The notes beneath the pieces are model-generated. The model was not told the origin of the DNA. It ran no database searches and was given only the letters and a program-made list of their open reading frames with translations. The position numbers and the translations under genes were made by a program. From contig CANQTD010000002.1 in the NCBI GenBank assembly GCA_947626685.1, forward strand, positions 62,001 to 126,000: a stretch of 64,000 nucleotides of DNA, read 5' to 3'. Each line of letters opens with the position of its first letter. Within the stretch, counting starts at the first letter, position 1. Shown in pieces: positions 33,281 through 42,978 of this stretch. The stretch comes from an uncultured Clostridia bacterium. Lineage in GTDB: Bacteria; Bacillota; Clostridia; Christensenellales; Borkfalkiaceae.

Positions 33281-33783
33281 ATATCATTTTGTGCGGCATG
33301 ATGGGAGTGGGAAAATCGAGCGTCGGGATCCGCGTCGCCGAGCTCACGGGGCGCAGATGGTACGATACGGATATCGTCATCTCCGACCGCCACGGCAGGA
33401 TCTCCGATATCTTCGAATATTACGGCGAGTCGCACTTCCGCGCCCTCGAAACGGAGGTGGTGCGCGAGCTTGCGGACAAGGACGGGCTCGTCATCTCCAC
33501 GGGGGGCGGGCTCGTCTTAAAGCCCGAGAACAACGAACTCTTAAAGCGGAACGGCAAGATCTTTTTCATGCGCGCGAGCTTCGAGACGCTGCTCGGGCGG
33601 GTCAAGGCGGATGAGACGCGCCCCCTTCTCAAAGATACGGGAAAGACTGCCGAGAAGCTCGGAGAGCTCTTGGCGCAGAGAACGCCTGTCTACGAGGCGG
33701 TCGCGGACTGCATCGTAGACACCGACGGGAAATCGGTCGACGAGGTCGCGCGCGAGATCGTGCTCCACGCGGAAACGGCATGA
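33277..33783 (+). CDS. aroK: Shikimate kinase
   Basis: The 168-aa kinase phosphorylates shikimate. It has the P-loop G-M-M-G-V-G-K-S-S (residues 7-15), D-T-D in the shikimate site, F-R-A-L-E, S-T-G-G-G and the lid region R-P-L-L. ATG 33277 overlaps the aroQ stop; translation coupling is likely through the whole aroC-aroB-aroE-aroQ-aroK run. Confidence 0.95.
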   Translation: MNIILCGMMGVGKSSVGIRVAELTGRRWYDTDIVISDRHGRISDIFEYYGESHFRALETEVVRELADKDGLVISTGGGLVLKPENNELLKRNGKIFFMRASFETLLGRVKADETRPLLKDTGKTAEKLGELLAQRTPVYEAVADCIVDTDGKSVDEVAREIVLHAETA

Positions 33784-34478
33784 AGCGGGCGGTCGTCACG
33801 GGAGGAACGCGGGGGATCGGTCTCGCGACTTGCAAACTGCTCTCGGAGAGAGGGTACGCGGTCACGGCGACCTATCACAGCGACGAAAACGCCGCCGATC
33901 TCGCACGGAAAGCGCTTCCTTCGGTATGCTTCGTCCGCGCCGACGTCTCCCGCGAAGAGGAGATGCGCGAACTTTTCGCCTCGCTTCGCCGCCTCGACGT
34001 GCTCGTGCTCAATGCGGGCGTCTCTCTCTTTGCGCAGGTGCAGGATACGACCGCCGCTCAGTTCGCGCGCGTCATGGACGTCAACATGGGCGGCGTGTTC
34101 CTGTGCGCAAAGCACGCGGTGAAGAAGATGCTCGCGGAGGGGGGAGCCATCGTCGCCGTCTCCTCCGTTTGGGGAGAGACGGGGGGAAGCTGCGAGAGCG
34201 TGTACTCCGCTTCGAAGGGCGCGGTGATCGCTTTTTGCAAGGCACTTGCAAAGGAACTTGCACCGTCGGGCGTGACCGTCAACTGCGTGACCCCCGGCGT
34301 CATCGACACCGCGATGAACGGTCATCTCACGGGAGCGGAAAAAAAGTCGCTCGAAGAGGAGATCCCGCTCGGGCGGTTCGGCACGGCGGAGGAAGTCGCG
34401 GAGGCGATCCTCTTTCTTGCGGAGCACCGCTATATCACGGGGCAGACGCTCGGCGTGAACGGCGGGTTCCACATTTGA
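33780..34478 (+). CDS. Short-chain dehydrogenase/reductase (FabG-like)
   Basis: The 232-aa SDR has the cofactor motif T-G-G-T-R-G-I-G, N-A-G, the catalytic Ser before Y-S-A-S-K and a G-x-N-G-G-F end. FabG-type 3-oxoacyl-ACP reductases look like this, but many SDRs with other substrates do too, and no fatty-acid gene is adjacent. It overlaps aroK by 4 nt and ends the operon, just before two copies of the 23-bp palindrome. Confidence 0.85.
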   Translation: MKRAVVTGGTRGIGLATCKLLSERGYAVTATYHSDENAADLARKALPSVCFVRADVSREEEMRELFASLRRLDVLVLNAGVSLFAQVQDTTAAQFARVMDVNMGGVFLCAKHAVKKMLAEGGAIVAVSSVWGETGGSCESVYSASKGAVIAFCKALAKELAPSGVTVNCVTPGVIDTAMNGHLTGAEKKSLEEEIPLGRFGTAEEVAEAILFLAEHRYITGQTLGVNGGFHI

Positions 34479-34499
34479 GCCTATATTTGCCTTAACGAT

Positions 34500-34522
34500 A
34501 GTACTTTGTCACGCATAATATG
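34500..34522 (+). repeat. 23-bp palindromic motif, copy 1
   Basis: Left arm AGTACTTTG, centre TCACG, right arm CATAATATG: an imperfect inverted repeat. It is the first of two copies spaced 33 bp (about three helix turns) apart between the SDR gene and dgt. Confidence 0.6.
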
Positions 34523-34532
34523 GGTTTTGTGT

Positions 34533-34555
34533 AGTATTATGTCACGCATAAATAG
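34533..34555 (+). repeat. 23-bp palindromic motif, copy 2
   Basis: Left arm AGTATTATG, centre TCACG, right arm CATAAATAG. Same orientation as copy 1. Confidence 0.6.
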
Positions 34556-34620
34556 GCATATTTGAAGAAAATTCCTGAAAAAAAAAGGAGTTTTTTTCTT
34601 TTTCGGCGAAAAAATGTGTG

Positions 34621-35607
34621 ATGAAAGAGAAAACCTACGAAAAGGAAGCGGCGTTCCTCTCTCCCTATGCCAAGCATTCGAAGGATACGCTCGGGCGCAT
34701 GCGGGAGGAGACCCCGTGCACGATGCGTACGGAGTTTCAGCGCGACCGCGACCGCATCATTTACTCCAAGTCGTTCCTGCGTCTGAAGAATAAGACGCAG
34801 GTTTTCTTCGCGCCGGACGGCGACCACTATATGTCCCGTCTCACGCACACGCTCGACGTGTCGCAGATCGCGCGTTCGCTTGCGAGAGGGCTCTCTCTGA
34901 ACGAGGATCTCGCCGAGGCGATCGCGCTGGGGCACGATCTCGGGCACACCCCCTTCGGACACATCGGCGAACGGGTGCTCGACGCGCTCTGTCCTACGGG
35001 TTTCAAGCATTCCGTGCAGTCTCTGAGAGTGGTCGATGTGCTCGAAAAGGACGGGCGCGGGCTCAACCTCACGTTCGAGGTGCGCGACGGCATCGTCAAC
35101 CATTCGGCGAGCGGCAATCCCGCAACGCTGGAGGGCGCGGTCGTCTCGCTTGCGGACCGCATCGCCTACATCAACCACGATATCGAGGACGCGATCCGCG
35201 CGGGCGTTCTCACCGCGGATGAACTCCCGGCCTGCGTCAGAGTGTTCGGGACGAGCACGTCGTCGCGCATCAACACGGCCATCCGCGACATTTGCACCGA
35301 ATCGGAGGGGAAACCCTTCGTGAGAATGTCCGAAGAGAAGCGGGAGGCGCTCTCGGAGCTGCGTTCGTTCATGTTCGAACATGTCTATGAGCACGCGAAC
35401 AAGCTAATACAGGAGAGTGCGGAGCGCATGCTGCGTGCCCTCTATACATATTTCAACGACAGGCCCGAGGAACTTCCCGACCTTTACAGGGCGACTGCGC
35501 AGACGGACGTACCGCGCGCCGTGTGCGACTACCTCTCCTCGATGACCGACAAATACGCGATCGCGGTGTTCAAGCAGCTCTTTGTGCCGCGGGAGGGCGT
35601 CGTATGA
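34621..35607 (+). CDS. dgt: dGTPase-family deoxynucleotide triphosphohydrolase
   Basis: The 328-aa HD-domain protein has R-L-T-H-T-L-D-V and G-H-D-L-G-H-T-P-F-G-H, the dGTPase signature, and belongs to the short Firmicute branch that precedes dnaG. It cleaves dNTPs to nucleosides and triphosphate, affecting dNTP pools. ATG 34621 is used here; a GTG directly before is also in frame. No ribosome site lies near: AAAAAGGAG is about 30 nt upstream, with a small TTTTTC/GAAAAA hairpin between, so initiation may be unusual. Confidence 0.9.
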   Translation: MKEKTYEKEAAFLSPYAKHSKDTLGRMREETPCTMRTEFQRDRDRIIYSKSFLRLKNKTQVFFAPDGDHYMSRLTHTLDVSQIARSLARGLSLNEDLAEAIALGHDLGHTPFGHIGERVLDALCPTGFKHSVQSLRVVDVLEKDGRGLNLTFEVRDGIVNHSASGNPATLEGAVVSLADRIAYINHDIEDAIRAGVLTADELPACVRVFGTSTSSRINTAIRDICTESEGKPFVRMSEEKREALSELRSFMFEHVYEHANKLIQESAERMLRALYTYFNDRPEELPDLYRATAQTDVPRAVCDYLSSMTDKYAIAVFKQLFVPREGVV

Positions 35608-37406
35608 GCGCGGGAAATGCGGATTTCAGCGAATTTATCCGCATTCTGAAAGAAAAAAACGACATTGTCGACGTCATCGGCTCCTATGTAAAATTGGAGC
35701 GCAGAGGGTATAACTATTGGGCGTGCTGTCCCTTTCACCATGAAAAGACGCCCTCTTTCAGCGTCAATGCCGCCGACCAATTCTACCATTGTTTCGGCTG
35801 TTCCGTCTCGGGCGACGTCATAGGGTTCGTCAAGGCGTACGAAAACCTCGACTTCATGCAGGCGGTCCAGCTTCTTGCCGCGCGTGCGGGGCTTGAAGTC
35901 CCCGCTGCCGACGACCGCGCCGCCGAACAGGCCGCGGAGAAAAAAAAGAAGAGGGACAGGCTCTCTTCGCTCATGCGGCTCACCGCGCGCTTCTATCTCA
36001 AAAATCTCTACTCGGGGAGAGCGGAAGAGCACGTCGACTATCTGGTCAAGCGGGGGATCCAGCCGTCCGTGATGAAAACGTTCGGCATCGGCGCGTCCCT
36101 CGATTACGGCAGTCTGCCCGCCTATCTGCTCGCAAACGGCTATACGGCCGAGGAGTGCGTGGAGAGCGGCGCGTGCGTGAAAACGGACGACGGCAGGCTC
36201 ATCGACGCCGAGGGCGGGCGGCTCATCATTCCCATCATCAACCATATGGACGAAGTCGTCGCGTTCGGCGGCCGCGTCATGAAGCCGACGGACAGGGCGA
36301 AATACAAAAATACCCGCGAGACGATGCTCTTCAACAAGAGCAGGAATTTGTTCAATATCAACCTCGTCAAAAAGGAAAAGAGGGCGGGCGCGATCCCGTA
36401 TCTCATCATGGTCGAGGGGTATATGGACGCCATCTCTCTCTATCAGGCGGGATTCCGCAACGTCGTCGCGAGCATGGGCACTTCCCTCACCAAAGAGCAG
36501 GCCCGCCTCGCCAAACGCTATACGAACAATATCCTCATCAGTTACGACGGAGACTTTGCGGGACAAGCCGCCAATCTGCGCGGGCTCGACATTCTCCGTG
36601 ACGAAGGGCTCAAAGTGCGCGTCGTGCCCCTTCCCGAGGGGCTGGACCCCGACGATGTGGTGCGCAGACAGGGCAAGGAGGGGTATCAGGCTTGCCTCGA
36701 CGCGGCGATGCCTCTCATTGACTTCCGCCTTCTCGCCGTCGAACGCAAACACGATTTAGGCGATCCGTACGAAAAGCGCGAGTTCATACGCGAAGCCCTC
36801 GCCGTCGTCAAAGAGGCGGAGAACGCCACCGAACGGGAGGAACTTCTTGCGCGCATCGCAAAGCTCACGGGCGTGACGCAGACTTCGCTCCTCAGCGATC
36901 TCGAAAACACGCGCGCACCCGCCGAGAAAAAGACGGAGCCCTCCCTTCCCGCCAAGAGAAAGGCCGCGAACGGGGAAATGCGCGCGGCGCGGTTCGTTCT
37001 CGCCGCCTGTTTGTTCTCGAAACCGTACGCGCTCGACTGCGATCTCTCGGCCCGCCAATTCACCGATGTGGAGCATCGCGCGATCGCCGCATATATTCAA
37101 GAGGGCAGGGCTGAGGGCAAAGTCAGTCCCTCGGGGCTGTTCGAGCTCATGGACGCAGACGGGGAACTCTCCGAAGTCATCAATCTCAACTACGGCGACA
37201 ATCTCGACGGACCCGAGGCGGTGAAATACTTTTTGGGGTGCCTCAGAGACCTCGACGCAAGGACGCTGTCCGCCCAAATCGCCGCAGAGCGGGAGCGGTA
37301 CGACGCGGCGGAAACGGAAGAAGAACGGGCGGGGATCCTCAACCGCATCAACGAATACACCAAGAAACTCAAGACCTTGAAGAAACAAAGCGGAGGTAAA
37401 GGATGA
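35604..37406 (+). CDS. dnaG: DNA primase
   Basis: The 600-aa primase makes RNA primers at the fork. It has the zinc domain (C42, H45, C63, C66), the RNA-polymerase/TOPRIM core ([10 protein letters not shown] near 270, S-Y-D-G-D after that) and a C-terminal helicase-binding region. Length matches Firmicute primases. ATG 35604 overlaps the dgt stop. dgt-dnaG-sigA is the standard macromolecular-synthesis operon. Confidence 0.97.
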   Translation: MSAGNADFSEFIRILKEKNDIVDVIGSYVKLERRGYNYWACCPFHHEKTPSFSVNAADQFYHCFGCSVSGDVIGFVKAYENLDFMQAVQLLAARAGLEVPAADDRAAEQAAEKKKKRDRLSSLMRLTARFYLKNLYSGRAEEHVDYLVKRGIQPSVMKTFGIGASLDYGSLPAYLLANGYTAEECVESGACVKTDDGRLIDAEGGRLIIPIINHMDEVVAFGGRVMKPTDRAKYKNTRETMLFNKSRNLFNINLVKKEKRAGAIPYLIMVEGYMDAISLYQAGFRNVVASMGTSLTKEQARLAKRYTNNILISYDGDFAGQAANLRGLDILRDEGLKVRVVPLPEGLDPDDVVRRQGKEGYQACLDAAMPLIDFRLLAVERKHDLGDPYEKREFIREALAVVKEAENATEREELLARIAKLTGVTQTSLLSDLENTRAPAEKKTEPSLPAKRKAANGEMRAARFVLAACLFSKPYALDCDLSARQFTDVEHRAIAAYIQEGRAEGKVSPSGLFELMDADGELSEVINLNYGDNLDGPEAVKYFLGCLRDLDARTLSAQIAAERERYDAAETEEERAGILNRINEYTKKLKTLKKQSGGKG

Positions 37407-38473
37407 ACAAAACAGAGCGGGATCTTCCCGAACAGCAGATAGACGATCTGATCGAGTCGCTTCTTTCGGACTATAAGAGAAAGGGAAGCATTTCGACGAA
37501 CGCTCTCTGCGACGCGCTCGAAAAGTACGAGCTCAGCCCCCAGCAGATCGACTCCGTCTATAAGGCGTTGCAGGACGCGGGGATCTCCATCTACGACGAG
37601 GACGCGCGCGACAAGGAGCTGTTCGACCAGGCGCTCTCCGATTTCGGGCTCGACGATCCCGTCAAAATGTATCTGAAAGATATCGGCCGCGTGCCCCTTC
37701 TCACGGGCGAGGAGGAGATCGAACTTGCCCGCAGGACGCAGGAGGGGGACGAGCTCGCGAAGAAACGCCTCACCGAGGCGAATCTCCGCCTCGTCGTCTC
37801 GATCGCCAAGCGGTATGTCGGACGGGGGATGCTCTTCCTCGACCTCATCTCGGAGGGCAATCTCGGGCTCATCAAAGCGGTGGAGAAGTTCGACTACCAG
37901 AAGGGTTTCAAATTTTCGACGTACGCGACGTGGTGGATCCGCCAATCCATCACCCGCGCGATCGCAGATCAGGCGAGAACGATCCGGATCCCCGTCCACA
38001 TGGTGGAGACCATCCACAAGCTCACGCGCATCTCCCGCATGCTTCTTCAGGAAAAGGGCCGTGAGCCGACCCCCGAGGAGATCGCGGAAGCAATGGGGAT
38101 CGAGGTCCAAAAAGTCATGGAGATCCAGAAGATCGCGCAGGACCCCGTCTCTCTCGAAACGCCCATCGGCGAGGAAGAGGATTCCCATTTGGGCGACTTC
38201 ATCGAGGACGACAAGACGCAGACGCCGGGGGATTCCGTCACATTCATCATGTTGAAGGAACAGCTCCTCAGCGTGCTCGATACGCTTACCCCCCGCGAAG
38301 AAAAGGTGCTCCGCCTCCGCTACGGCATCGACGACGGAAAGCCGCGCACCCTCGAGGAAGTGGGCAGGGAGTTCAACGTTACCCGTGAGCGCATCCGCCA
38401 GATCGAGGCGAAGGCTCTGCGCAAGCTCCGCCACCCTTCGAGGAGCAAGAAACTCCGCGATTTCCTCAACTGA
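37403..38473 (+). CDS. sigA: Primary sigma factor SigA (RpoD)
   Basis: The 356-aa sigma-70 factor has a region 1.1-like N-terminal domain (about 8-65), region 1.2 ([11 protein letters not shown]), region 2 with [14 protein letters not shown] and the [10 protein letters not shown] -10-reading helix, region 3 and the C-terminal region 4 HTH ([16 protein letters not shown]). The TTGaca/TATAAT promoters in this window are its expected targets. A GGAGG site precedes ATG 37403, which overlaps dnaG. Confidence 0.97.
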   Translation: MNKTERDLPEQQIDDLIESLLSDYKRKGSISTNALCDALEKYELSPQQIDSVYKALQDAGISIYDEDARDKELFDQALSDFGLDDPVKMYLKDIGRVPLLTGEEEIELARRTQEGDELAKKRLTEANLRLVVSIAKRYVGRGMLFLDLISEGNLGLIKAVEKFDYQKGFKFSTYATWWIRQSITRAIADQARTIRIPVHMVETIHKLTRISRMLLQEKGREPTPEEIAEAMGIEVQKVMEIQKIAQDPVSLETPIGEEEDSHLGDFIEDDKTQTPGDSVTFIMLKEQLLSVLDTLTPREEKVLRLRYGIDDGKPRTLEEVGREFNVTRERIRQIEAKALRKLRHPSRSKKLRDFLN

Positions 38474-39147
38474 TGAAAGAACGCATCGCGCACATTTGCT
38501 CCTTCCTTTGCAAGGCGCGCGTGTTCGCCGACGTCGGCTGCGACCACGGGTACATGACCCGTTACATGCTGAAAAACGGGCTTTGCGAACGGGCGTACAT
38601 CTCGGATATCAGCGAGGGAAGTTTACAAAAGGCAAAGACGCTTCTTGCCGCGGAGATCGCGGACGGAAGATGCGTCCCCGTCGTGGCGGACGGCCTCGAC
38701 GGCATTCCCGAACCCTGCGACTTCGTGCTCATCGCGGGATTGGGCGGGGAAGAGATCGTCAAGATCCTCAGACGGGCATATATCCCGCCGCGCTTCCTCT
38801 TCCAGCCCATGAAGAACAGCGAAAAACTGCGCCGCTACCTCGTGGAACACGGTGCGAAGATGGAGCGGGACTACACCTTTTCGGAGGGGAAAGAGCGGCG
38901 CAAATACTACGATCTCATTGCAGGAAGAGCCGTAGGCGGGGATACGTATTCGGAGCGCGAGTTCCGTTTCGGGCGGGACAACCTCAACGGCTGTTCGCCC
39001 TATCCCTTTCTCTTTCAGGCAAGGGAAGAACTTGAAAAGACGGAAGAACGGCTGCGTCTCGCCCTGCGGAAGGACAGCAGGGAAGCACTGCTCGGGCGCA
39101 AGACCGAATTAGAGGAGGTCATCCATGAAGTTACGGGAAATCTATGA
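38473..39147 (+). CDS. trmK: tRNA (adenine(22)-N1)-methyltransferase TrmK
   Basis: The 224-aa class I SAM methyltransferase has D-V-G-C-D-H-G-Y near residue 20, A-D-G-L and G-L-G-G-E, with a C-terminal helical tail, as in TrmK. It methylates A22 of tRNA. It overlaps sigA by 1 nt (TGATG) and the next gene by 23 nt. The sigA-trmK-nif3 order is conserved in Firmicutes. Confidence 0.92.
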   Translation: MKERIAHICSFLCKARVFADVGCDHGYMTRYMLKNGLCERAYISDISEGSLQKAKTLLAAEIADGRCVPVVADGLDGIPEPCDFVLIAGLGGEEIVKILRRAYIPPRFLFQPMKNSEKLRRYLVEHGAKMERDYTFSEGKERRKYYDLIAGRAVGGDTYSEREFRFGRDNLNGCSPYPFLFQAREELEKTEERLRLALRKDSREALLGRKTELEEVIHEVTGNL

Positions 39148-39901
39148 GATCGCCGACGGGCTCGCTCCCTTTGCGATCTCCGAAGAATTTAAGACAAAAC
39201 TCGGCTTTTACGACAACAGCGGGATCATGCTCGACTGCGGCAGAGAGATCTGCGGCGTGCTCTTTTCCCTCGACCTTTCCGCACGCGCGGTGGAAGAGGC
39301 GAAGCGGGCGGGCATGAACTGCATCTTCACCCATCATCCCGCCATTTGGAACGGGATCACGCAGATCGCGGAGGGGAAGGACGGGGAAACGATCGCCCTC
39401 TGCGTCAGGGAGGGGATCTCCGTCATCTCCGCGCATCTCAACCTCGACGCGGCGAAGAACGGCATCGACGAATCGCTGATGCGCGGTTTGGGCGGAAAAG
39501 AGCCTCTCGCGGTCATGCAAGAGGTTGAAGGAGGCGGCTACGGCAGGGTCTACGACGTCAGAGAGACCTCGATGAACGTGTTTGTAGACAGAGTGCGGCA
39601 GGTGTTCCGCACCAAGCGCGTTGTCGCGTACGGGAATGCGCCCGTCTCGCGCGTTGCGAGCTTCTGCGGCGGCGGGTATGACGGCGGTTCCATTGCGTTT
39701 TCAATCCGCCACGGCGCCGATACCATCGTCTCTTCGGACGCCAAGCACCACCTCATCACGGAGGCGGTCGAAAAGGGGATGAACGTGATCCTGCTCACCC
39801 ACTATGCCGCCGAGAACTTCGGCTTTCTGCGCTTTGCGGAGGCCGTGAAACAACAGATCGGGATCCCTGTCGCCGCTTTTACCGACGAGAGGTATTTATA
39901 A
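39125..39901 (+). CDS. Nif3-like (DUF34) dinuclear metal protein
   Basis: The 258-aa protein belongs to the Nif3/DUF34 family: N-S-G-I-M-L-D, F-T-H-H-P-A-I-W near residue 63, S-A-H-L-N-L-D, and S-D-A-K-H-H plus H-Y-A-A-E in the C-terminal half supply the two-metal site. GTP cyclohydrolase I-like activity has been proposed for the family, but its function is unsettled. It lacks the PII-like insert seen in longer homologues. It overlaps trmK. Confidence 0.9.
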   Translation: MKLREIYEIADGLAPFAISEEFKTKLGFYDNSGIMLDCGREICGVLFSLDLSARAVEEAKRAGMNCIFTHHPAIWNGITQIAEGKDGETIALCVREGISVISAHLNLDAAKNGIDESLMRGLGGKEPLAVMQEVEGGGYGRVYDVRETSMNVFVDRVRQVFRTKRVVAYGNAPVSRVASFCGGGYDGGSIAFSIRHGADTIVSSDAKHHLITEAVEKGMNVILLTHYAAENFGFLRFAEAVKQQIGIPVAAFTDERYL

Positions 39902-39922
39902 TCAAAACTTGGAGGATGCAAC

Positions 39923-40621
39923 ATGCCCGTATCGAATGAACTTTTGGAATATCAGAAAGTGGACGGCGAACTCAGAAAGATCGAACAGGAGCTCGCCGCA
40001 AGCGAAGAACGCAAGAAATATATTCAGGCGAAGAAATTCATGGAAGTCGCCCGCGAGAAACTCGACGCGCAGGAAAAACATGCGATGGAGCTCCGCGCGC
40101 TCAGAGAGGATCTCATCGCCCGCGTCGACGAAGTGACGAAGGCGATCGCGGAGTACGACGACCTCGACGAGATGCTCGAGGGGGGCGCCGACATCGCGTT
40201 CTACAAAAAGAACGCCCAATCCCTTCTCGACACGCTCAAAACGTTGAAGTCCGAACTCAACAAGCTCATTGCGGAGTGTAATACGGCGTCGGAAGAGTAC
40301 AAGAAGTTCAAAGAGCAGACGATCGCCATGCAGAAGCAATACAAGGAGTACAGCGAGAAGTTCAAGGAGATCAAAAATTCGCGTGCGGACGAGGTCAAAA
40401 AGATCAACGGCAAGCTCGCCGCGCTCGAAAAGAAGATCGACCCCGTCATTCTCGAACGGTACCAGCAAAAGCGCAAGGAGAGGATCTTCCCGATCGTCGT
40501 TCCGCTCTCGGGCGATTTCTGCATGTGCGGATTCGAATTTCCCAAGCTGCACATCAGCGAACTCGCGGGCGGGAACATGGTCGAATGCGAAAATTGCCGC
40601 CGCTTCATCTATAAAGTGTAA
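39923..40621 (+). CDS. Coiled-coil protein with C-terminal C4 zinc ribbon
   Basis: The 232-aa protein is mostly long coiled coil (about residues 10-180) followed by a C4 zinc ribbon with C-M-C near residue 208 and C-E-N-C near 224. This is the C4-type zinc-ribbon family that often follows nif3-like genes; a nucleic-acid or scaffold role is supposed but not shown. It starts at ATG 39923 behind TTGGAGG. Confidence 0.85.
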   Translation: MPVSNELLEYQKVDGELRKIEQELAASEERKKYIQAKKFMEVAREKLDAQEKHAMELRALREDLIARVDEVTKAIAEYDDLDEMLEGGADIAFYKKNAQSLLDTLKTLKSELNKLIAECNTASEEYKKFKEQTIAMQKQYKEYSEKFKEIKNSRADEVKKINGKLAALEKKIDPVILERYQQKRKERIFPIVVPLSGDFCMCGFEFPKLHISELAGGNMVECENCRRFIYKV

Positions 40622-40654
40622 CGCGGCCCGCAGGACGGGCGCATACGATATGGT

Positions 40655-41665
40655 ATGCAATCCGTTCTTGCCGTTATCGATTTGGATATCATCCGGAACA
40701 ACGCAAAAAAGATCGCGCGCGTCGCGCGCCGTCCGCTCTATGCGGTCGTGAAGGATGACGCCTACGGCCACGGCGCGGCAGAAGTCGCCCATGCGCTCGA
40801 AGGCACCGTTGCGGGGTTCGCCGTTTCCCTTGTGGACGAGGGAGCCGCCCTCCGCGCGGCTGGGATCACAAAAGAAATCCTTGTTTTGACGCCTCCTCTT
40901 TCCAAAGAGGAGGTGTTCCGAATTTCGGCGTACCGTCTCACCGCTTCGCTCAATTCCTTTCACACCCTTCATTTGCTCGCGGGGGAGGGGTGCGGGGCGC
41001 ACATCGTCGTCAACACGGGCATGAACCGCTACGGCGTTCGGCCCGTCCGCGTGGCGTCTCTCTGCCGCGCCGCGGCAAGGGAAGGGATCGCCGTCACGGG
41101 CGTCTACTCCCATCTCTATGCGGCGCAGGACAGCGGCGCGCGGAACGCGCAGACGGAGAGGTTCGCCGTTGCGCAAGCGTGCGTCAAACAGTTTTTCCCG
41201 CATGCGACGGCGCACCTCTCGGCGACGGGAGGGACGCTCGCGGGCGACTCCTTCGACGCGGTCCGCGTCGGCATCGCGCTCTACGGGTATCTCCCGGAAG
41301 GGTTTTGCGGCGTCGGCGTGCGGCCTGCGATGAAGGTGTACGCAACGGTCGCCGAGTGCCGCGCGCCCTTCGGAGAGGGCGCGGGCTATCAGAGAGCGGA
41401 AGAGCATTACCGCAGACTGCACACCCTGCGCGTAGGGTACGGAGACGGGTTTTTCCGTTCGGGCGGGCTCGGGGTCGGAAAACTCTGCATGGACGCCTGT
41501 ATCAGAGAGGGGGACGCGCGCGTCGGAAGGCGTTCGCTCATTTTGGACGACGCGGAAAAATACGCAAAGGAACACGGCACGACGGCCTATGAGGTCCTCG
41601 TCAATGTCGGCAGGAAAGCGCAGAAGAAATATCGCGGCTCTTCCATAGTACTTTGTCAGACATAA
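40655..41665 (+). CDS. alr: Alanine racemase
   Basis: The 336-aa PLP enzyme supplies D-alanine for peptidoglycan. The PLP lysine is K33 in V-V-K-D-D-A-Y-G-H-G; the C-terminal domain keeps G-Y-Q-R (second catalytic Tyr region), R-V-G-Y-G-D-G-F-F-R, C-M-D-A and Y-E-V-L-V. It is about 50 residues shorter than Bacillus Alr but both domains are present. The last seven codons, including the stop, lie inside a copy of the 23-bp palindrome, so the repeat formed the C-terminus. Confidence 0.92.
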   Translation: MQSVLAVIDLDIIRNNAKKIARVARRPLYAVVKDDAYGHGAAEVAHALEGTVAGFAVSLVDEGAALRAAGITKEILVLTPPLSKEEVFRISAYRLTASLNSFHTLHLLAGEGCGAHIVVNTGMNRYGVRPVRVASLCRAAAREGIAVTGVYSHLYAAQDSGARNAQTERFAVAQACVKQFFPHATAHLSATGGTLAGDSFDAVRVGIALYGYLPEGFCGVGVRPAMKVYATVAECRAPFGEGAGYQRAEEHYRRLHTLRVGYGDGFFRSGGLGVGKLCMDACIREGDARVGRRSLILDDAEKYAKEHGTTAYEVLVNVGRKAQKKYRGSSIVLCQT

Positions 41666-41669
41666 TACT
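41647..41669 (+). repeat. 23-bp palindromic motif, copy 3 (overlaps alr end)
   Basis: Left arm AGTACTTTG, centre TCAGA, right arm CATAATACT. It supplies the last codons and the TAA stop of alr. Confidence 0.6.
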
Positions 41670-41708
41670 TTGCAAAACGCGCCAAATAAAAATCAAACGC
41701 ACGGATCC

Positions 41709-41737
41709 TTGACAGCATTTTTCGAAGATGGTATAAT
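41709..41737 (+). promoter_or_regulatory. Promoter of the rsmD-coaD-aroF-pheA operon
   Basis: TTGACA at 41709-41714, 17 nt, TATAAT at 41732-41737: both hexamers are perfect. Confidence 0.9.
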
Positions 41738-41767
41738 ATGGAAAAACGAAAGAGGTGTTTCTGAGCG

Positions 41768-42448
41768 ATGGACGAAGAGCAGAAAACAGAGAAACAGGCA
41801 AGGGACCGTTCGCACCCGACGCCCGTGCAGCTTTTCCTGCGCACGCAGCTCGAGTGCCTCCGCCGTGCCTTGACGCCCTTCCTCATGTACATGTTCATGA
41901 GCATGCTCGGTCTTGCGGTTTTCGCGCTCGCAAAGAATGCGCACGCCGCGGTCAAGATCGCGCTCACGGCTCTCTGCCTCGCTATGGGCGTTTTTTACAA
42001 CGGGCACCTCTGCTACAACGCGGGCAAGCTCCACTTTGCCGCCTATTCGTCGGGTGAGCTGTACAGAAAAAGAGAGGCGGAGGGGATCCCCGTGCCGCAC
42101 GATCACCGTCCCGAGAGGGAGTACCGCGCGTGGAAGGGATTCCTCATCGGGTTTTACGTCGGGCTTCCCGCAGTTATTCTGAGTCTTGCGGGCGGCATTG
42201 TCCAGCTCACTGCGTCGAACGGTTCCATCCCCACGCTCTTGGCCGTGATCTTCATGCTCATCTCCGGGTGGGCGTTCTTCCCCATAACTTGTGCATACGC
42301 CGTTACGGGCGTCACGATAAGCTGGTTTTGGGCGCTTTTGATGGTCCTTCTCCCCATTGCGGTGAGTGGCGCCATGTACCTTGTGGGCGCGCACAGCCGG
42401 GCGCGTTCCCGCAAGCCGTCCGCCCGCGGCGGAGAGGACGCAAAATGA
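41768..42448 (+). CDS. Multi-pass membrane protein of unknown function
   Basis: The 226-aa protein is not recognised. It has a charged N-terminus and about five membrane helices (about 36-58, 62-83, 124-147, 155-178, 186-207), with a hydrophilic loop near residues 95-122 and a basic tail. It heads an operon with rsmD and coaD, overlapping rsmD by 4 nt, behind a strong promoter. Nothing in the sequence suggests an enzyme. Confidence 0.75.
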   Translation: MDEEQKTEKQARDRSHPTPVQLFLRTQLECLRRALTPFLMYMFMSMLGLAVFALAKNAHAAVKIALTALCLAMGVFYNGHLCYNAGKLHFAAYSSGELYRKREAEGIPVPHDHRPEREYRAWKGFLIGFYVGLPAVILSLAGGIVQLTASNGSIPTLLAVIFMLISGWAFFPITCAYAVTGVTISWFWALLMVLLPIAVSGAMYLVGAHSRARSRKPSARGGEDAK

Positions 42449-42978
42449 GGATCATCGCCGGCAAATACCGCGGCAAAACGCTCGCTGAATTTCCCGGGAA
42501 GGACATCCGTCCCACCTCCGACCGCGTAAAGGAGTCGCTCTTCCAGATCTTGTCCCCCAAACTTGCGGGGGCGAGGGTCTTGGACCTGTTTTGCGGCAGC
42601 GGTGCGCTCGGGATCGAGAGCCTGTCCCGCGGGGCGTCGTCCGTCGTCTTTAACGACCTTTCCCGCGAGAGCCTCGCCGTGTGCAGGAAGAACCTCGCTT
42701 CCGTCAAGGAGAAAGGGGAGATCCACGCGTTGGATTTTCGCGCCTGCCTCATGTGCGTTACGGGGAAATTCGATCTCATTTTCTCCGATCCCCCGTATAG
42801 GGAGGATTTCACTGCGGAGATCCTGCGCATCGTCAAAGAGCGCGGGCTCTTGAACGAGGGCGGGCTCGTCGTCGCCGAGAGCGAGCGGGAAGAGATCCCC
42901 GCGGAGGGCTGGGAGATCGCCGATCTCAGAAAGTACGGCAGGACGAAGATCACCATGCTGAAAAGGAGCGGATCATGA
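42445..42978 (+). CDS. rsmD: 16S rRNA (guanine(966)-N2)-methyltransferase RsmD
   Basis: The 177-aa enzyme has the family start M-R-I-I-A-G-K-Y-R-G, R-P-T-S-D-R-V-K-E-S-L-F, the SAM motif D-L-F-C-G-S-G-A-L-G-I-E and the catalytic D-P-P-Y. It methylates G966 of 16S rRNA. It overlaps coaD by 4 nt, a conserved pair in Firmicutes. Confidence 0.95.
   Translation: MRIIAGKYRGKTLAEFPGKDIRPTSDRVKESLFQILSPKLAGARVLDLFCGSGALGIESLSRGASSVVFNDLSRESLAVCRKNLASVKEKGEIHALDFRACLMCVTGKFDLIFSDPPYREDFTAEILRIVKERGLLNEGGLVVAESEREEIPAEGWEIADLRKYGRTKITMLKRSGS

Noticed and set aside
37190-38434. Minus-strand open frame opposite sigA
   Set aside because: sigA on the + strand is certain; the antisense product has no recognisable fold.
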